The notes under the pieces are model-generated. The model was given only the letters and a program-made list of their open reading frames with translations. It did no database searches and was not told the origin of the DNA. A DNA stretch of 64,000 bases from JAKLHL01 sp964411885 (GTDB taxonomy: Bacteria > Bdellovibrionota > JAFGOL01). The stretch is taken from NCBI GenBank assembly GCA_964411885.1, contig CAYPMK010000001.1:1-64000 (forward strand). The letters run 5' to 3'. Below are positions 46,225 to 55,488 of the stretch, piece by piece; the stretch's first letter is position 1, and every line of letters starts with the position of its first letter. The position numbers and the translations under genes are program-made.

Positions 46225-46860
46225 TTGGAATATCTTAACTACTTAATAGATTATTTTTCCAACAACCCATATCTTGTGGTGTTTTTGGGTTTTACACTGA
46301 TATTGTTCTTTGTCCCTTTATCAGAGGAACTAATATTGTTTGTGGGTGGTTATTTGTCTAGGGACGCTGGTGGAGCTATGTGGCTACCAACTCTAGCCGC
46401 AGGTGTCATAGGCGTTGTAATGACAGACTATTGGTACTATCTTTTAGCTAGGATATATGGCAAAAGACTTGCTAAACTAAGAATAGTAAGACGGATCTTT
46501 CCAGATACAAAAAGAAGAAAAGCTCTAAAATTCATACGTAAATATGGGGCTAAAGGAGCCTTTATAGTTAGATTTATTCCGGGCGGTATAAGAAATCCTG
46601 TTTTTGTTGCGTGTGGTATTTCTCATATGACACAACAAAAATTCTTAACAGCTGTTATAAGTGGAGCTCTTATTTCGTCTCAAATAGCTTTTTGGGCTGG
46701 CTATTTTTTCTCTGAACATCTTCCTCCTATAGAAGCTGTTATAGAGGTTATCCAAAAAGAATCTACTATGATCCTTATTGGTGTAGCGGTAGTGTTATTG
46801 CTGGTTTATTTTATTGGTAAGATGATAAGCAAGAAAACTATAGAAGATAACAAAAGCTGA
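46225..46860 (+). CDS. DedA-family membrane protein
   Basis: 211 residues, several TM segments. DedA hallmarks: PLSEELILFVGGYLSRDAGG (E/x acidic pair), DYWYYLLARIYGKRL, KFIRKYGAKGAFIVRFIPGGIRNPVFVACG (the R-F-x-P-G-x-R core). DedA proteins recycle undecaprenyl phosphate or phospholipid across the inner membrane and need the proton gradient; the acidic and arginine residues are kept. Start TTG 46225 lies 7 bases after the barrel gene's stop. The TGA ends one base from the convergent mgtE stop. Confidence 0.9.
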   Translation: MEYLNYLIDYFSNNPYLVVFLGFTLILFFVPLSEELILFVGGYLSRDAGGAMWLPTLAAGVIGVVMTDYWYYLLARIYGKRLAKLRIVRRIFPDTKRRKALKFIRKYGAKGAFIVRFIPGGIRNPVFVACGISHMTQQKFLTAVISGALISSQIAFWAGYFFSEHLPPIEAVIEVIQKESTMILIGVAVVLLLVYFIGKMISKKTIEDNKS

Positions 46861-46861
46861 T

Positions 46862-48190
46862 CTATAGCAAGATGCCTTTGAGCAATATGGTTGCGACAGT
46901 AAAGTAAATCATTATCCCTGTTATATCTACAATGGTTGCTACAAGAGGGGCAGAAGCTCTCGCTGGATCTGCCTTAAATTTTCTTAGTATAAAAGGAAGC
47001 ATGGCTCCAGTTATAGTTCCCCATAGAACAACACAAGTTAAGCTTATTGCTACTGCTATTGCTACTTTACCATAGTGTGCTCCATACAAGGCCTCTCTAT
47101 TTGGCCACACCATTATCCTTATCAATGCAACAACTCCAAGTATTACTCCCATTATTAAGCCGGTGCCAACTTCTCTTAATAATACTCTCGACCAATCTCT
47201 GAGTCTCATTTCTTTAAGTGCCAACGACCTTATTATGAGGGTTGCTGCCTGAGAACCAGAATTTCCTCCGCTACTTATTATAAGAGGTAAAAACAAGCTT
47301 AATACTATTGCTTGCTGGAGTAATGCTTCATATCTTCCCATGGCGGTAGCAGTAAAAGTTTCTCCTATTAAAAGTACGATTAGCCAGCCAGCTCGTTTTT
47401 TTGTTAGTGTTAGAAAATCAGTTTTCCAGTATGGATCATCGAGAGCTTCCATACCTCCTATTCTTTGAATGTCTTCAGTTGCTTCTTCTTCTATTACTTG
47501 ACTGATATCCTCTGGAGTTATGACTCCTTTTATATGACCATCCTTATCTACAACTGGTATTGCGCTGAGGTCGTAATCAGAGAATGCTTGTGCAACTTCT
47601 TCTTGATCCATGGTGTCGAGTACGGAAACATGATCAGTTTCCATTATATCGCCGATCTTTTTGGTAGGGTGAGATAATAACAGGTCTCTAAAAGATACTA
47701 CTCCTAATAGTTTATCTTCGTTATCTACGACCACAGTATAGTATATTGTTTCGTCATGATGTTTTGAATATGTTCTAAGGTATCTTATTGCTACTTCAAC
47801 TTCCATATCGGGTTTTAATCTTAAGAAGTGAGGAGTCATTACTCCTCCAGCCATATCCTCTGCGTATACGAGTAATCCTATTACTTCCATTTTGGTTTGT
47901 GGATCCAACATGTTGAGTGCTTCATATTTCATACTCTCTGGAAGATGCTGTATTAAGTCTGCCATTGAATCCAAAGATAGCATCCTTAAAAAAGTTCTTT
48001 GTTGAGCAGTTGAAAGGTTTAGAAATATGTCTTTTTGATCCTCTGGTGGAAGGTCAAGAAAAAGATCTTCTGCTTCGTCCCTAGATAGAGACATGAAATA
48101 TTCCACTCTGTCCTCTGAGGACATTGCAGATACTTTCTCTTGGAGCGTTTCTTGGTTCTGTTCTAGAACTTCTATCTTGTCATTTTCCAT
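46862..48190 (-). CDS. mgtE: Magnesium transporter MgtE
   Basis: Mg2+ channel of the inner membrane, 442 residues. N domain (SSEDRVEYFMSLSRDEAEDL), two CBS domains (GGVMTPHFL ... AIPVVDKDGHIKGVITPEDI) and five TM helices with SSGGNSGSQAATLIIRSLAL and FKADPARASAPLVATIVDITG, the latter holding the Mg-selective aspartate. Start ATG 48190 is chosen because AGGAG sits 7 bases upstream. An open frame continues 39 codons further, but those codons are the tRNA-Ser gene. It is probably cotranscribed with the tRNA. Confidence 0.96.
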   Translation of the reverse strand: MENDKIEVLEQNQETLQEKVSAMSSEDRVEYFMSLSRDEAEDLFLDLPPEDQKDIFLNLSTAQQRTFLRMLSLDSMADLIQHLPESMKYEALNMLDPQTKMEVIGLLVYAEDMAGGVMTPHFLRLKPDMEVEVAIRYLRTYSKHHDETIYYTVVVDNEDKLLGVVSFRDLLLSHPTKKIGDIMETDHVSVLDTMDQEEVAQAFSDYDLSAIPVVDKDGHIKGVITPEDISQVIEEEATEDIQRIGGMEALDDPYWKTDFLTLTKKRAGWLIVLLIGETFTATAMGRYEALLQQAIVLSLFLPLIISSGGNSGSQAATLIIRSLALKEMRLRDWSRVLLREVGTGLIMGVILGVVALIRIMVWPNREALYGAHYGKVAIAVAISLTCVVLWGTITGAMLPFILRKFKADPARASAPLVATIVDITGIMIYFTVATILLKGILL

Positions 48191-48223
48191 AACAGTGCTC
48201 CTGATTGATTCTAGGTAACAGTT

Positions 48224-48313
48224 TGGCGGAGAGGGTGGGAATCGAACCCACGGTGGCTGTGACACCACACATGCTTTCCAAGCATGCACCTTCGACCGCT
48301 CGGACACCTCTCC
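48224..48313 (-). tRNA. tRNA-Ser (anticodon GGA), CCA encoded
   Basis: 90-nt tRNA on the minus strand. Acceptor stem GGAGAGG / CCTCTCC, anticodon loop with GGA (plus positions 48277-48279), long class-II variable arm GTGGTGTCACAGCCAC, T-loop GGTTCGATTCC, discriminator G and encoded CCA. It is very like E. coli tRNA-Ser(GGA), which reads UCC and UCU. The mgtE ATG lies only 33 bases beyond its 3' end. Confidence 0.97.
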
Positions 48314-48338
48314 GCATAAAATATGCTAAAGCACGCTG

Positions 48339-48367
48339 AAATTAGTCTATCAGTTTCTGTTTGTCAA
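48339..48367 (-). promoter_or_regulatory. Promoter of tRNA-Ser/mgtE
   Basis: On the minus strand a perfect TTGACA (48367-48362) is followed, after exactly 17 bases, by TAATTT (48344-48339). It lies about 26 bases before the tRNA 5' end. It shares its -35 bases with the divergent terC promoter. Confidence 0.75.
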
Positions 48368-48389
48368 CCACAGTCAAGCACGTTATAAG
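48361..48389 (+). promoter_or_regulatory. Promoter of terC
   Basis: TTGTCA (48361-48366) and TATAAG (48384-48389) with a 17-base spacer, giving a leader of about 25 bases before ATG 48421. AGGGGGTG precedes that ATG. Its -35 overlaps that of the tRNA-Ser promoter on the other strand. Confidence 0.78.
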
Positions 48390-48420
48390 GCTTTTAGGCG
48401 TTTATTTAACAGGGGGTGTT

Positions 48421-49353
48421 ATGGCCGGCTTTCCACTTTATGTTTGGATAGGTTTTATAGTTTTTGTAGTCTTGATGTTAGCACTAGATCTTGGTGTCTT
48501 TCAAAGAAAAGCTCACGAGATAAAATTTAAGGAAGCCGTTATATGGAGCGTTTTTTGGATAAGCTTAGCGTTAATATTCAATTTAGGAATATATCTCTTT
48601 GATGGGAAAGAAGATGCTTTGGCTTTTCTTACAGGTTATATAATAGAGAAATCTCTTAGCGTAGATAACCTTTTCGTTTTTCTTATGGTCTTTACTTTTT
48701 TTAAGGTACCAAAGAAATACCAACACAAGATACTTTTCTGGGGAGTATTAGGAGCCATAGTTCTTAGAGCCATATTTATTTTTGCAGGCATAGCCTTGAT
48801 AGAAAGATTTGAATTCATGATCTATATTTTTGGTTTATTCCTTGTTTTTACAGGGATAAAGATGGGAGTACAGAAAGAAACACATATAGAACCAGAAAAC
48901 AATATAATCTTAAGGATCTTTAAGAAGCTGTTTCCTGTAACTACGCAATATGATGATGGTCATTTTTTTACAAAAAAAGGTGCTAAGCGTTATGCAACGC
49001 CGATGTTCGTTGTCTTGTTGGTTGTAGAAAGCTCAGATTTGGTTTTTGCAGTTGATTCTATACCAGCCATTATAGCTGTAACAAGAAATCCATTCATCGT
49101 TTTTACCTCTAACATATTTGCTATTCTTGGACTTAGGGCGCTTTATTTTGCCTTAGCAAGTTTCGTAGACAGGTTCTATTATCTAAAACATGCTCTTTCG
49201 GTCATTCTTGTTTATGTGGGTATTAAAATGTTGGTGTCTCACTTCTACAAGATCCCAACAGGTTTATCTTTATTAATAATAATATTGTTGCTTACCTTAG
49301 CCGTGATTTGCTCTATGTTGAGAGAGGCTAAGGAGAAAAGAAAAGGGGTATAA
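48421..49353 (+). CDS. TerC/Alx-family membrane metal-resistance protein
   Basis: 310 residues, about nine TM helices. The TerC features are [34 protein letters not shown] (acidic DN pair), [21 protein letters not shown] and [21 protein letters not shown] with its aspartates. Alx/TerC proteins move Mn2+ or support metalation of exported proteins. The start is ATG 48421, supported by AGGGGGTG and by a promoter that would place any earlier start outside the mRNA. No yybP-ykoY riboswitch is evident in the short leader. The ABC ATPase gene follows after 2 bases. Confidence 0.9.
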   Translation: MAGFPLYVWIGFIVFVVLMLALDLGVFQRKAHEIKFKEAVIWSVFWISLALIFNLGIYLFDGKEDALAFLTGYIIEKSLSVDNLFVFLMVFTFFKVPKKYQHKILFWGVLGAIVLRAIFIFAGIALIERFEFMIYIFGLFLVFTGIKMGVQKETHIEPENNIILRIFKKLFPVTTQYDDGHFFTKKGAKRYATPMFVVLLVVESSDLVFAVDSIPAIIAVTRNPFIVFTSNIFAILGLRALYFALASFVDRFYYLKHALSVILVYVGIKMLVSHFYKIPTGLSLLIIILLLTLAVICSMLREAKEKRKGV

Positions 49354-49355
49354 AT

Positions 49356-50054
49356 ATGCTCATAGATTTTAGATCTGTAAGTAAAGATTATTATCTTGGT
49401 AAAGTTGTAGTACCTGCACTTAAAAAGATCGATCTTAAGATAGATGAAGCGGAATTCATGGCCGTAGCGGGTCCTTCTGGTAGTGGGAAGACAACGCTTC
49501 TTAACTTAATAGGTTGTGTAGATACAGCCACAAAAGGCGAAGTTATAGTTGGTGGTAAAAAAACCTCTAAATTATCTGATCGTGAACTTACTGAATTAAG
49601 ACTTAATACACTTGGCTTTATATTTCAGACGTTCAACTTGATCTCTGTGTTAAACGTTTATGACAATGTTGAATTTCCTCTTTTGTTAAAGAATCAAATG
49701 ACAAAACTAGAACGTGAAAAAAGAGTAAAACATTTTATAGATGCTGTAGGACTAAAGAATTATGCAAAACATAGACCAAATGAACTTTCTGGTGGTCAAA
49801 GACAAAGAGTTGCCATAGCTAGAGCCCTTGTTACACATCCAAAAATAGTTTTGGCAGATGAACCAACTGCAAACCTTGATTCCGTTACTGGACAGAATAT
49901 TTTAGATATAATGAAAGACCTTAATAAGAAGGAGAAAACGACTTTTGTTTTTTCTACTCATGATCAAAATATAATGAAACAGGCTTGCAGGGTAGTATAT
50001 CTACACGACGGAGAGATCATAAAAGAAAAGGGGAAGAAAGCCTGTGTTCTTTAA
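49356..50054 (+). CDS. ABC transporter ATPase, LolD/MacB type
   Basis: 232 residues. Walker [17 protein letters not shown]-loop IFQTFNL, signature [15 protein letters not shown], Walker [14 protein letters not shown]-loop FSTHD. The [10 protein letters not shown] and short length place it with LolD/MacB/FtsE-like mechanotransmission ATPases that serve FtsX-fold permeases. It overlaps the first permease by 11 bases. It probably powers lipid or lipoprotein extraction, not import. Confidence 0.94.
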   Translation: MLIDFRSVSKDYYLGKVVVPALKKIDLKIDEAEFMAVAGPSGSGKTTLLNLIGCVDTATKGEVIVGGKKTSKLSDRELTELRLNTLGFIFQTFNLISVLNVYDNVEFPLLLKNQMTKLEREKRVKHFIDAVGLKNYAKHRPNELSGGQRQRVAIARALVTHPKIVLADEPTANLDSVTGQNILDIMKDLNKKEKTTFVFSTHDQNIMKQACRVVYLHDGEIIKEKGKKACVL

Positions 50055-52110
50055 ACTTGCTTTTAGGAACCTTGTTTCAAGGAAAATAAAAATAATAGTT
50101 ATAGGCTCTGTTGTGGCCTTTGGTAGCTTTCTTGCTGTGATAGGAGGGTCTTTTGTTGAATCAGTCTCTGATGGTATGCGTAAGAGTATAACGAACAGTG
50201 TTTCTGGTGATATACAGCTTTATTCTGCTGACTCTAAAGAAAGGCTCTCTGTTACTGGTGGTCCGGGAGGTAATTTTCCTGATATAGAACCAATAAATAA
50301 TTTTAAACAGATAAAAGAACTAGTTTCTAAGATACCTGATGTTAAGGCTGTTGTTGCTCAAGGTGTTAACATGGGTTTTCTCAACCCGGGTAATATACTC
50401 GACATAAAGTTGGCTGAACTAAGAAAATTCAAAGGCTCAAAACAAAAAGAACAGGCTCTTAAAGATCATATAAGGATGATAATACTTAATGTTCAAAGAA
50501 CATATGTTAACAACGTTACTGATATTGGAAGCATCTCTGATGAGGATTTAGAGAAAAATAAAAAAGACCTACAACAAGCTTTGTCCTCTGCGTTTTGGAA
50601 GAGTTTTGATTCAAACAAGAACGATCATCTGGAATTTTTAGAGAATAAGATAGCTCCATTAATATACGACGATAGTACGTTCTTCTTCTTGTATATGGGG
50701 GTTGTACCAGATCAGTATGTTGACAATTTCCCGCTAGTACAAATAGTTAAGGGCACACAAATCCCAAAAGGTAAACGTGGTTTTTTATTTAATGAATCTG
50801 AATATGAAGACCAGATAAAACATAAAATAGCGAGGAGGCTTGACACAATAAAAGAATCTCTTGAAAAAGAGAAAAGAAGAATAAAAGGCGATAAAGAACT
50901 TGAAGATAAAGTTAAGTCTAATATAGAGCAAGCTTCTGAAATCTATAACCAAATGGATGTACTGCAGACGAAAGAACTAATTCCTTTGCTTAAAGAGCTT
51001 CTTGTTACTGACGTTAATGACATAAATGTGTTGTGTGAAAAGTTTTTGGATATGAATGATGAGAACTTTTATGAAAGATACAGTTTTTTCTATAAGAACA
51101 TAGCTCCAAAAATAATACTTTATAAAATAAATATAGGTGACGTTTTTCCTCTTCAGACTGTTTCTAAGAATGGTTTTATGAAATCAGTTAATCTAAAGGT
51201 CTACGGTGTTTTTAAATATAAGAATTTTGAGGATTCTCCTCTTATGGGTCACTACAACGTAATGGACATTATGTCGTTCAGAGATCTTTATGGTTTTATG
51301 ACAGCAGAAAGAATGAGGGAAACAGAAAAGCTTGAAAAAGAGATGGAAAAGATAGTTGGCGATCTTGATATGAACGAAGAAGATATAGAAAAAATGTTTA
51401 GTGAAGGTAAACGATCAATAGTTACTGCAAGTGGTTCAAGAGGAATATCTGATAAAATAGATAAGAAGGACAGGGTTAATGTTCTTGAACTTGAATATAC
51501 AGACGAACAAATGGAAGACGGCATGTGTCTTAATATAGCTGTTATCTTAAAAGACCCTTCAAAGATAAAAAAAACTATTGTAGAAATAGAAAAACTAAAT
51601 TTAGAACACAAGCTTAATATAAAGACTCTTAACTGGCTGGATGCTTCTGGCACTCTGGGTCAATTTACTTTTGCGATGAAAGTGATCCTCTATATTTTTA
51701 TAGGGATTATTTTTCTTGTAGCTGTTTTTATAATAATGAATTCAATGTTAATGGCAACAATGGAAAGGACTAAAGAAATAGGGACTATGCGTGCGATGGG
51801 TGCCCAAAAGAACTACGTCTTAAAATTAATATTAGCAGAGACATCCTTGCTAAGTTCTTTATTTGGTTTATTTGGCATTTTTATGGGCTTAATGGTGGTA
51901 ATATTCTTTCATTACTTTGGTGTTCCGGCTGGAACTTCAAAAATATTTTTATTCTTATTTTCTGGTCCAAGATTATATCTTTCTATAGAGATGGTGTACG
52001 TACTAGCTGTTCTTGTCCTTATAGTGTTCGTTAGCTTACTTTCTAGCTATTATCCAGCCAGAAAAGCCGCAAGTGTTCCTCCTATAACCGCTATGCAGAA
52101 GGGAGAATAA
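50044..52110 (+). CDS. FtsX-fold ABC permease with large periplasmic domain
   Basis: 688 residues. TM1 near the N-terminus ([21 protein letters not shown]), then about 500 periplasmic residues, then three TM helices ([20 protein letters not shown] onwards) with the FtsX motif [16 protein letters not shown] and [16 protein letters not shown]. The periplasmic part is larger than LolC/E (about 220). It contains a stretch at 189-200 ([12 protein letters not shown]) that fits an EF-hand calcium loop. Start GTG lies inside the ATPase gene. Likely partner of the following permease. Confidence 0.88.
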   Translation: MFFKLAFRNLVSRKIKIIVIGSVVAFGSFLAVIGGSFVESVSDGMRKSITNSVSGDIQLYSADSKERLSVTGGPGGNFPDIEPINNFKQIKELVSKIPDVKAVVAQGVNMGFLNPGNILDIKLAELRKFKGSKQKEQALKDHIRMIILNVQRTYVNNVTDIGSISDEDLEKNKKDLQQALSSAFWKSFDSNKNDHLEFLENKIAPLIYDDSTFFFLYMGVVPDQYVDNFPLVQIVKGTQIPKGKRGFLFNESEYEDQIKHKIARRLDTIKESLEKEKRRIKGDKELEDKVKSNIEQASEIYNQMDVLQTKELIPLLKELLVTDVNDINVLCEKFLDMNDENFYERYSFFYKNIAPKIILYKINIGDVFPLQTVSKNGFMKSVNLKVYGVFKYKNFEDSPLMGHYNVMDIMSFRDLYGFMTAERMRETEKLEKEMEKIVGDLDMNEEDIEKMFSEGKRSIVTASGSRGISDKIDKKDRVNVLELEYTDEQMEDGMCLNIAVILKDPSKIKKTIVEIEKLNLEHKLNIKTLNWLDASGTLGQFTFAMKVILYIFIGIIFLVAVFIIMNSMLMATMERTKEIGTMRAMGAQKNYVLKLILAETSLLSSLFGLFGIFMGLMVVIFFHYFGVPAGTSKIFLFLFSGPRLYLSIEMVYVLAVLVLIVFVSLLSSYYPARKAASVPPITAMQKGE

Positions 52111-52113
52111 AAA

Positions 52114-53433
52114 ATGTTTAAATTCATCCAGATAGCAGCAAGGAACCTTTTAAAGAATAGAAGCAGAACACTAATACTTTCCGCGTCTATAACTATTACG
52201 TCGATAATACTTACGCTATTAATGTCGTTAACCTCTGGTATAGAGGACACGATGATCCGTTCTTCTACTACACTTTTGACGGGTCATGTTAATATAGCTG
52301 GGTTTCATAAAATAAGTTCAAGCTCTGCCGCTCCTGTAGTTAAGGATTATAAGGAATTGGAGGACATTGCAAATAACCACATAAAAGATACAACTGTCGT
52401 TCTAGATAGAATAAAAGGTTGGGGAAAAATAGTTTCTGATACAGCCTCTTTACAATACCCAATGTGGGGTGTTGATATAAACACAGAAAAAGATATTAAA
52501 GAGGTAATGGAAATAGCACCAAAGGGAAAATATGGTAATGGAAGTTTTGATTGCATGAAAGAAAGGGGTGGTGTTCTTATATTCGAGAATCATGCAGATA
52601 GACTTGGTGTTATGGTTGGAGATGCTGTTACTATATCTATGCCAACGTATAGAAATATATACAACACAAAAGATGTTACTGTATGTGCTGTATTAAAGGA
52701 TATAGGTTTTTTATCTCAGTTTGGTCTTTTTCTTCACAAAGAAGACCTTAGAGAACTTTATCAAATGAACGAAACTACTACCGGTCAAATAATGATATAT
52801 CTTAAGAATGTTAAGGATACCTCAAAAGTAGAGAATCAGTTAAGAACGATGCTCTCAAAAAAAGGTTATAGATTAATGGAAAAGGAATCAAAACCATTTT
52901 GGATGAAGTTTGAGCGTGTAACTGCAGAAACATGGACTGGTCAAAAGATAGATATAACAACATGGGAAGATGAAATATCGTTCATGAAATGGATAATAAA
53001 AACATTTAGCGTGTTAAGTATTTTGCTGGTCTTTGTTCTTCTTTTTATAATAGTTCTAGGGATAACTAACTCTGTGTGGATGTCTATAAAGGAAAGGACT
53101 AGCGAGATAGGTACACTAAGAGCTATAGGTATGTATAGAAAAGAGGTCCTTAAGATGTTTGTTCTTGAGGGATTTATACTTTCTGCAATAAGTTCTTTTG
53201 TAGGGACTGTTTTTGGTGTTGTTTTATGCTACATAATAAATTTCATAGAAATACCTGTCACGTCACTATCATTTAAAGTGTTATTGCTGAGTGATCACAT
53301 AATACTCCTTGTCAAACCATCTAATCTTATATTTTCTTTTATCACTATAACTTTTTTTGCTACCTGTGGTTCTATAATACCTGCATATAGGGCAAGCAAG
53401 ATGAAGCCAGTAACTGCTATAAATCTTAGTTAA
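52114..53433 (+). CDS. FtsX-fold ABC permease, LolC/LolE-like
   Basis: 439 residues, the usual LolC/LolE/MacB-like layout: TM1 (ASITITSIILTLLMSLTSG), a periplasmic domain of about 240 residues, then three TM helices with KERTSEIGTLRAIGMYRKEVL and IIPAYRASKMKPVTAINLS at the end. No lipoprotein-binding hook can be judged by eye. It pairs with the 688-residue permease and the LolD-like ATPase to form a heteromeric transporter. It is followed within 4 bases by a LolA-like gene. Confidence 0.9.
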   Translation: MFKFIQIAARNLLKNRSRTLILSASITITSIILTLLMSLTSGIEDTMIRSSTTLLTGHVNIAGFHKISSSSAAPVVKDYKELEDIANNHIKDTTVVLDRIKGWGKIVSDTASLQYPMWGVDINTEKDIKEVMEIAPKGKYGNGSFDCMKERGGVLIFENHADRLGVMVGDAVTISMPTYRNIYNTKDVTVCAVLKDIGFLSQFGLFLHKEDLRELYQMNETTTGQIMIYLKNVKDTSKVENQLRTMLSKKGYRLMEKESKPFWMKFERVTAETWTGQKIDITTWEDEISFMKWIIKTFSVLSILLVFVLLFIIVLGITNSVWMSIKERTSEIGTLRAIGMYRKEVLKMFVLEGFILSAISSFVGTVFGVVLCYIINFIEIPVTSLSFKVLLLSDHIILLVKPSNLIFSFITITFFATCGSIIPAYRASKMKPVTAINLS

Positions 53434-53437
53434 GGAG

Positions 53438-54223
53438 ATGAAAATGCAAAAACTTATCTTTATTATATTGGTAACGCTTTTATCTATAAAGCCGTTATAT
53501 TCTCTCAAACCATTGACTGATGGGCAGGCTCTTGAACTAGTTAAGGTGGTAGATGATAGGCAGCGTAATAGTGGAGATTATAAATCTAGCGCTTTTATTA
53601 AAGAAACAGAAAGAGGTAAAACGCCCAGAATTTATGAGGCTGTTGTTTATAGAAGGGATCTTGACAACAAATTCATGATACTGTTCTTAAAACCAAAAGA
53701 AGAGGCTGGGAAAGGATATCTTAAGATAGACAAAAATCTTTGGATGTATGATCCTGCTACTGGTAAATGGGACAGAAGGACAGAGAGAGAAAAAATAGCA
53801 GGAACTAATTCTAGAAGAGCTGACTTTGATGAATCAAGATTAGCAGAGGAATATATAGTAAAATATATAGGGAATGAAAAATTGGGACAGTTTGATTCTT
53901 ACAAAGTGGATCTTGCTGCAAAAAAAGGAATAGACGTCGCATATCCCAAAATAATGCTTTGGATAGATTCTGAGAACAATAATATATTAAAGAGAGATGA
54001 ATATGCTTTATCTGGGAAATTGTTAAGAACGACCTTTTATCCAAAGTGGTATAAAAAATATAGCGAGTCAAAAAAAGCAGATGTATGGGTGCCTCAAGAA
54101 ATGAGAATCTTTGATAAGCTTGAGGTTGGTAATTCTACAATAATACTTATTAAAGAAGTTGATCTTAATTCATTGCCAGCCAATATATTCACAAAAGCTT
54201 GGCTGGAAAGTAAAAGCAGGTGA
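53438..54223 (+). CDS. LolA-like outer-membrane lipoprotein-sorting protein family
   Basis: 261 residues with a signal peptide (LIFIILVTLLSIKPLYS). The body has the pattern of the family often named outer membrane lipoprotein-sorting protein (a LolA/LolB-like half-barrel): LKPKEEAGKGYLKIDKNLWMYDPATGKWDRR, PKIMLWIDSENNNILKRDEY and a WVPQEMRIFD end. Such proteins act as periplasmic carriers of lipids or lipoproteins; this one is larger than LolA (about 180). AAGGAG is the ribosome site. It is translated with the two permeases, so it is probably the receiver of their cargo. Confidence 0.8.
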   Translation: MKMQKLIFIILVTLLSIKPLYSLKPLTDGQALELVKVVDDRQRNSGDYKSSAFIKETERGKTPRIYEAVVYRRDLDNKFMILFLKPKEEAGKGYLKIDKNLWMYDPATGKWDRRTEREKIAGTNSRRADFDESRLAEEYIVKYIGNEKLGQFDSYKVDLAAKKGIDVAYPKIMLWIDSENNNILKRDEYALSGKLLRTTFYPKWYKKYSESKKADVWVPQEMRIFDKLEVGNSTIILIKEVDLNSLPANIFTKAWLESKSR

Positions 54224-54228
54224 TCATT

Positions 54229-55488
54229 ATGAATAAAAGATTATTTAGAGTGTTTTTATTGTTGTTCATAATTAATTCTTCAATATCCTTTGCAGAGGAT
54301 TTCCCAACAGATGACATTAGTCTGGACCAAGCTTTTGCCGAGGACAAAGGTATAACACAGGAACAAAAAGACTTTTCTTTAAGAGATAAAACAGAAATTG
54401 GCGGTTCTATATTCAGCGACTTTTATTATTCAACGTATAGTGATAAGAGTTTTAATAATAATGTTTTTACTAATACCAATCTTGGCTACGTATATCTTGA
54501 TTCAAAACTTCCAGAAGATGTAAGGTTCTTTCTTAAAGGTAAATTTGTTTATACTCCTACTTCAGAAGGAGAGCTTTCTCCTGTTACAGGAGAAACTTAT
54601 GAAAAACTTTCTGCTGATCTTGATGAAGCAAAAATTATGTTCAATACATACAACAGCGTTTTCTTTACGTTGGGTAAACAAAAAGTTAAATATGGTGCGG
54701 CAAAATTTTGGAACCCAACTGATTTCTTGAACCAGACCATGAAGAACCCTTTTTACGACTATGATAGAAGAACAGGGCTTCCGTTGGTGAAGATACATGT
54801 TCCAATAAATAGCAGCAACTTTTATTTAATAGGAGATCTTGATGATGCCAGGAACATAGATCAAGTTTCTTATGTTGTACGCTATGAGTTACCATTAGAA
54901 GCATCAGAATTTTCTATTTCAACTAGGGCAAAAAAAGATGCTGCAACAAAGCTTGGTTTTGATCTTTCTACGGCATTATATGAGATAGACGTATATGCAG
55001 AGGCTAGTGTTTCAAAAGGGAGTGATAAAATATTTTATACACAGGCTGGAACTCCTTACATGGATACCAAGAAAGCATATTGGACTGTTTCTGCAGGCAT
55101 GAGCTATGAAATGCCTTTTCTTGATGCAGATTCAATAACTTTTTCTCTAGAGTACTATTATAACGGCGAAGGTTATAAAGACCCTTCTATGTATGGTGTT
55201 CTATGGTTAAAGAAAGCTTATGTGCCTCTTAATACAGCTAAACAATATGCAATGTTCATGGTCTATGCACCAAATCCTGGTTCATGGAATGATACCAATA
55301 TAAGTGTTTTTAACATTGCTAACCTTACAGATTCTAGCGCTATAACGAGAGCAGAATTAATGTATCTTTTTACCAAAGACCTTTCTATTGGGTTTAACAT
55401 AACAGGACACTATGGAAAAAGTAGCGGGGAATTCCGTTTGTATGGTCAGTTATTAGACTTTGGTGTAAGGCTCGAACTTAACTTTTAA
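54229..55488 (+). CDS. Outer-membrane beta-barrel of the Lol-like cassette
   Basis: 419 residues from ATG 54229 (GGTG 8 bases upstream). Signal peptide ends at ISFAED. The mature part is a long barrel with strands such as [49 protein letters not shown] and a C-terminal [12 protein letters not shown], ending in phenylalanine as required for [20 protein letters not shown] resembles a segment common in DUF1302/porin-like barrels. It is the last gene of the ABC-LolA-like cassette, so it may receive or export cargo. The 3' end overlaps the convergent ACR3 gene by 36 bases. Confidence 0.75.
   Translation: MNKRLFRVFLLLFIINSSISFAEDFPTDDISLDQAFAEDKGITQEQKDFSLRDKTEIGGSIFSDFYYSTYSDKSFNNNVFTNTNLGYVYLDSKLPEDVRFFLKGKFVYTPTSEGELSPVTGETYEKLSADLDEAKIMFNTYNSVFFTLGKQKVKYGAAKFWNPTDFLNQTMKNPFYDYDRRTGLPLVKIHVPINSSNFYLIGDLDDARNIDQVSYVVRYELPLEASEFSISTRAKKDAATKLGFDLSTALYEIDVYAEASVSKGSDKIFYTQAGTPYMDTKKAYWTVSAGMSYEMPFLDADSITFSLEYYYNGEGYKDPSMYGVLWLKKAYVPLNTAKQYAMFMVYAPNPGSWNDTNISVFNIANLTDSSAITRAELMYLFTKDLSIGFNITGHYGKSSGEFRLYGQLLDFGVRLELNF

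Noticed and set aside
48190..48307. Longer MgtE reading frame beginning MSERSKVHAW
   Set aside because: These 39 codons are the tRNA-Ser gene read as protein. The ATG at 48190 has its own AGGAG site.
48361..48420. TerC start at TTG 48361
   Set aside because: That TTG is the -35 box of the terC promoter; transcription would start downstream of it. ATG 48421 has AGGGGGTG.
48314..48420. yybP-ykoY manganese riboswitch before terC
   Set aside because: The leader from the predicted start site to the ATG is only about 25 bases, too short for this riboswitch.
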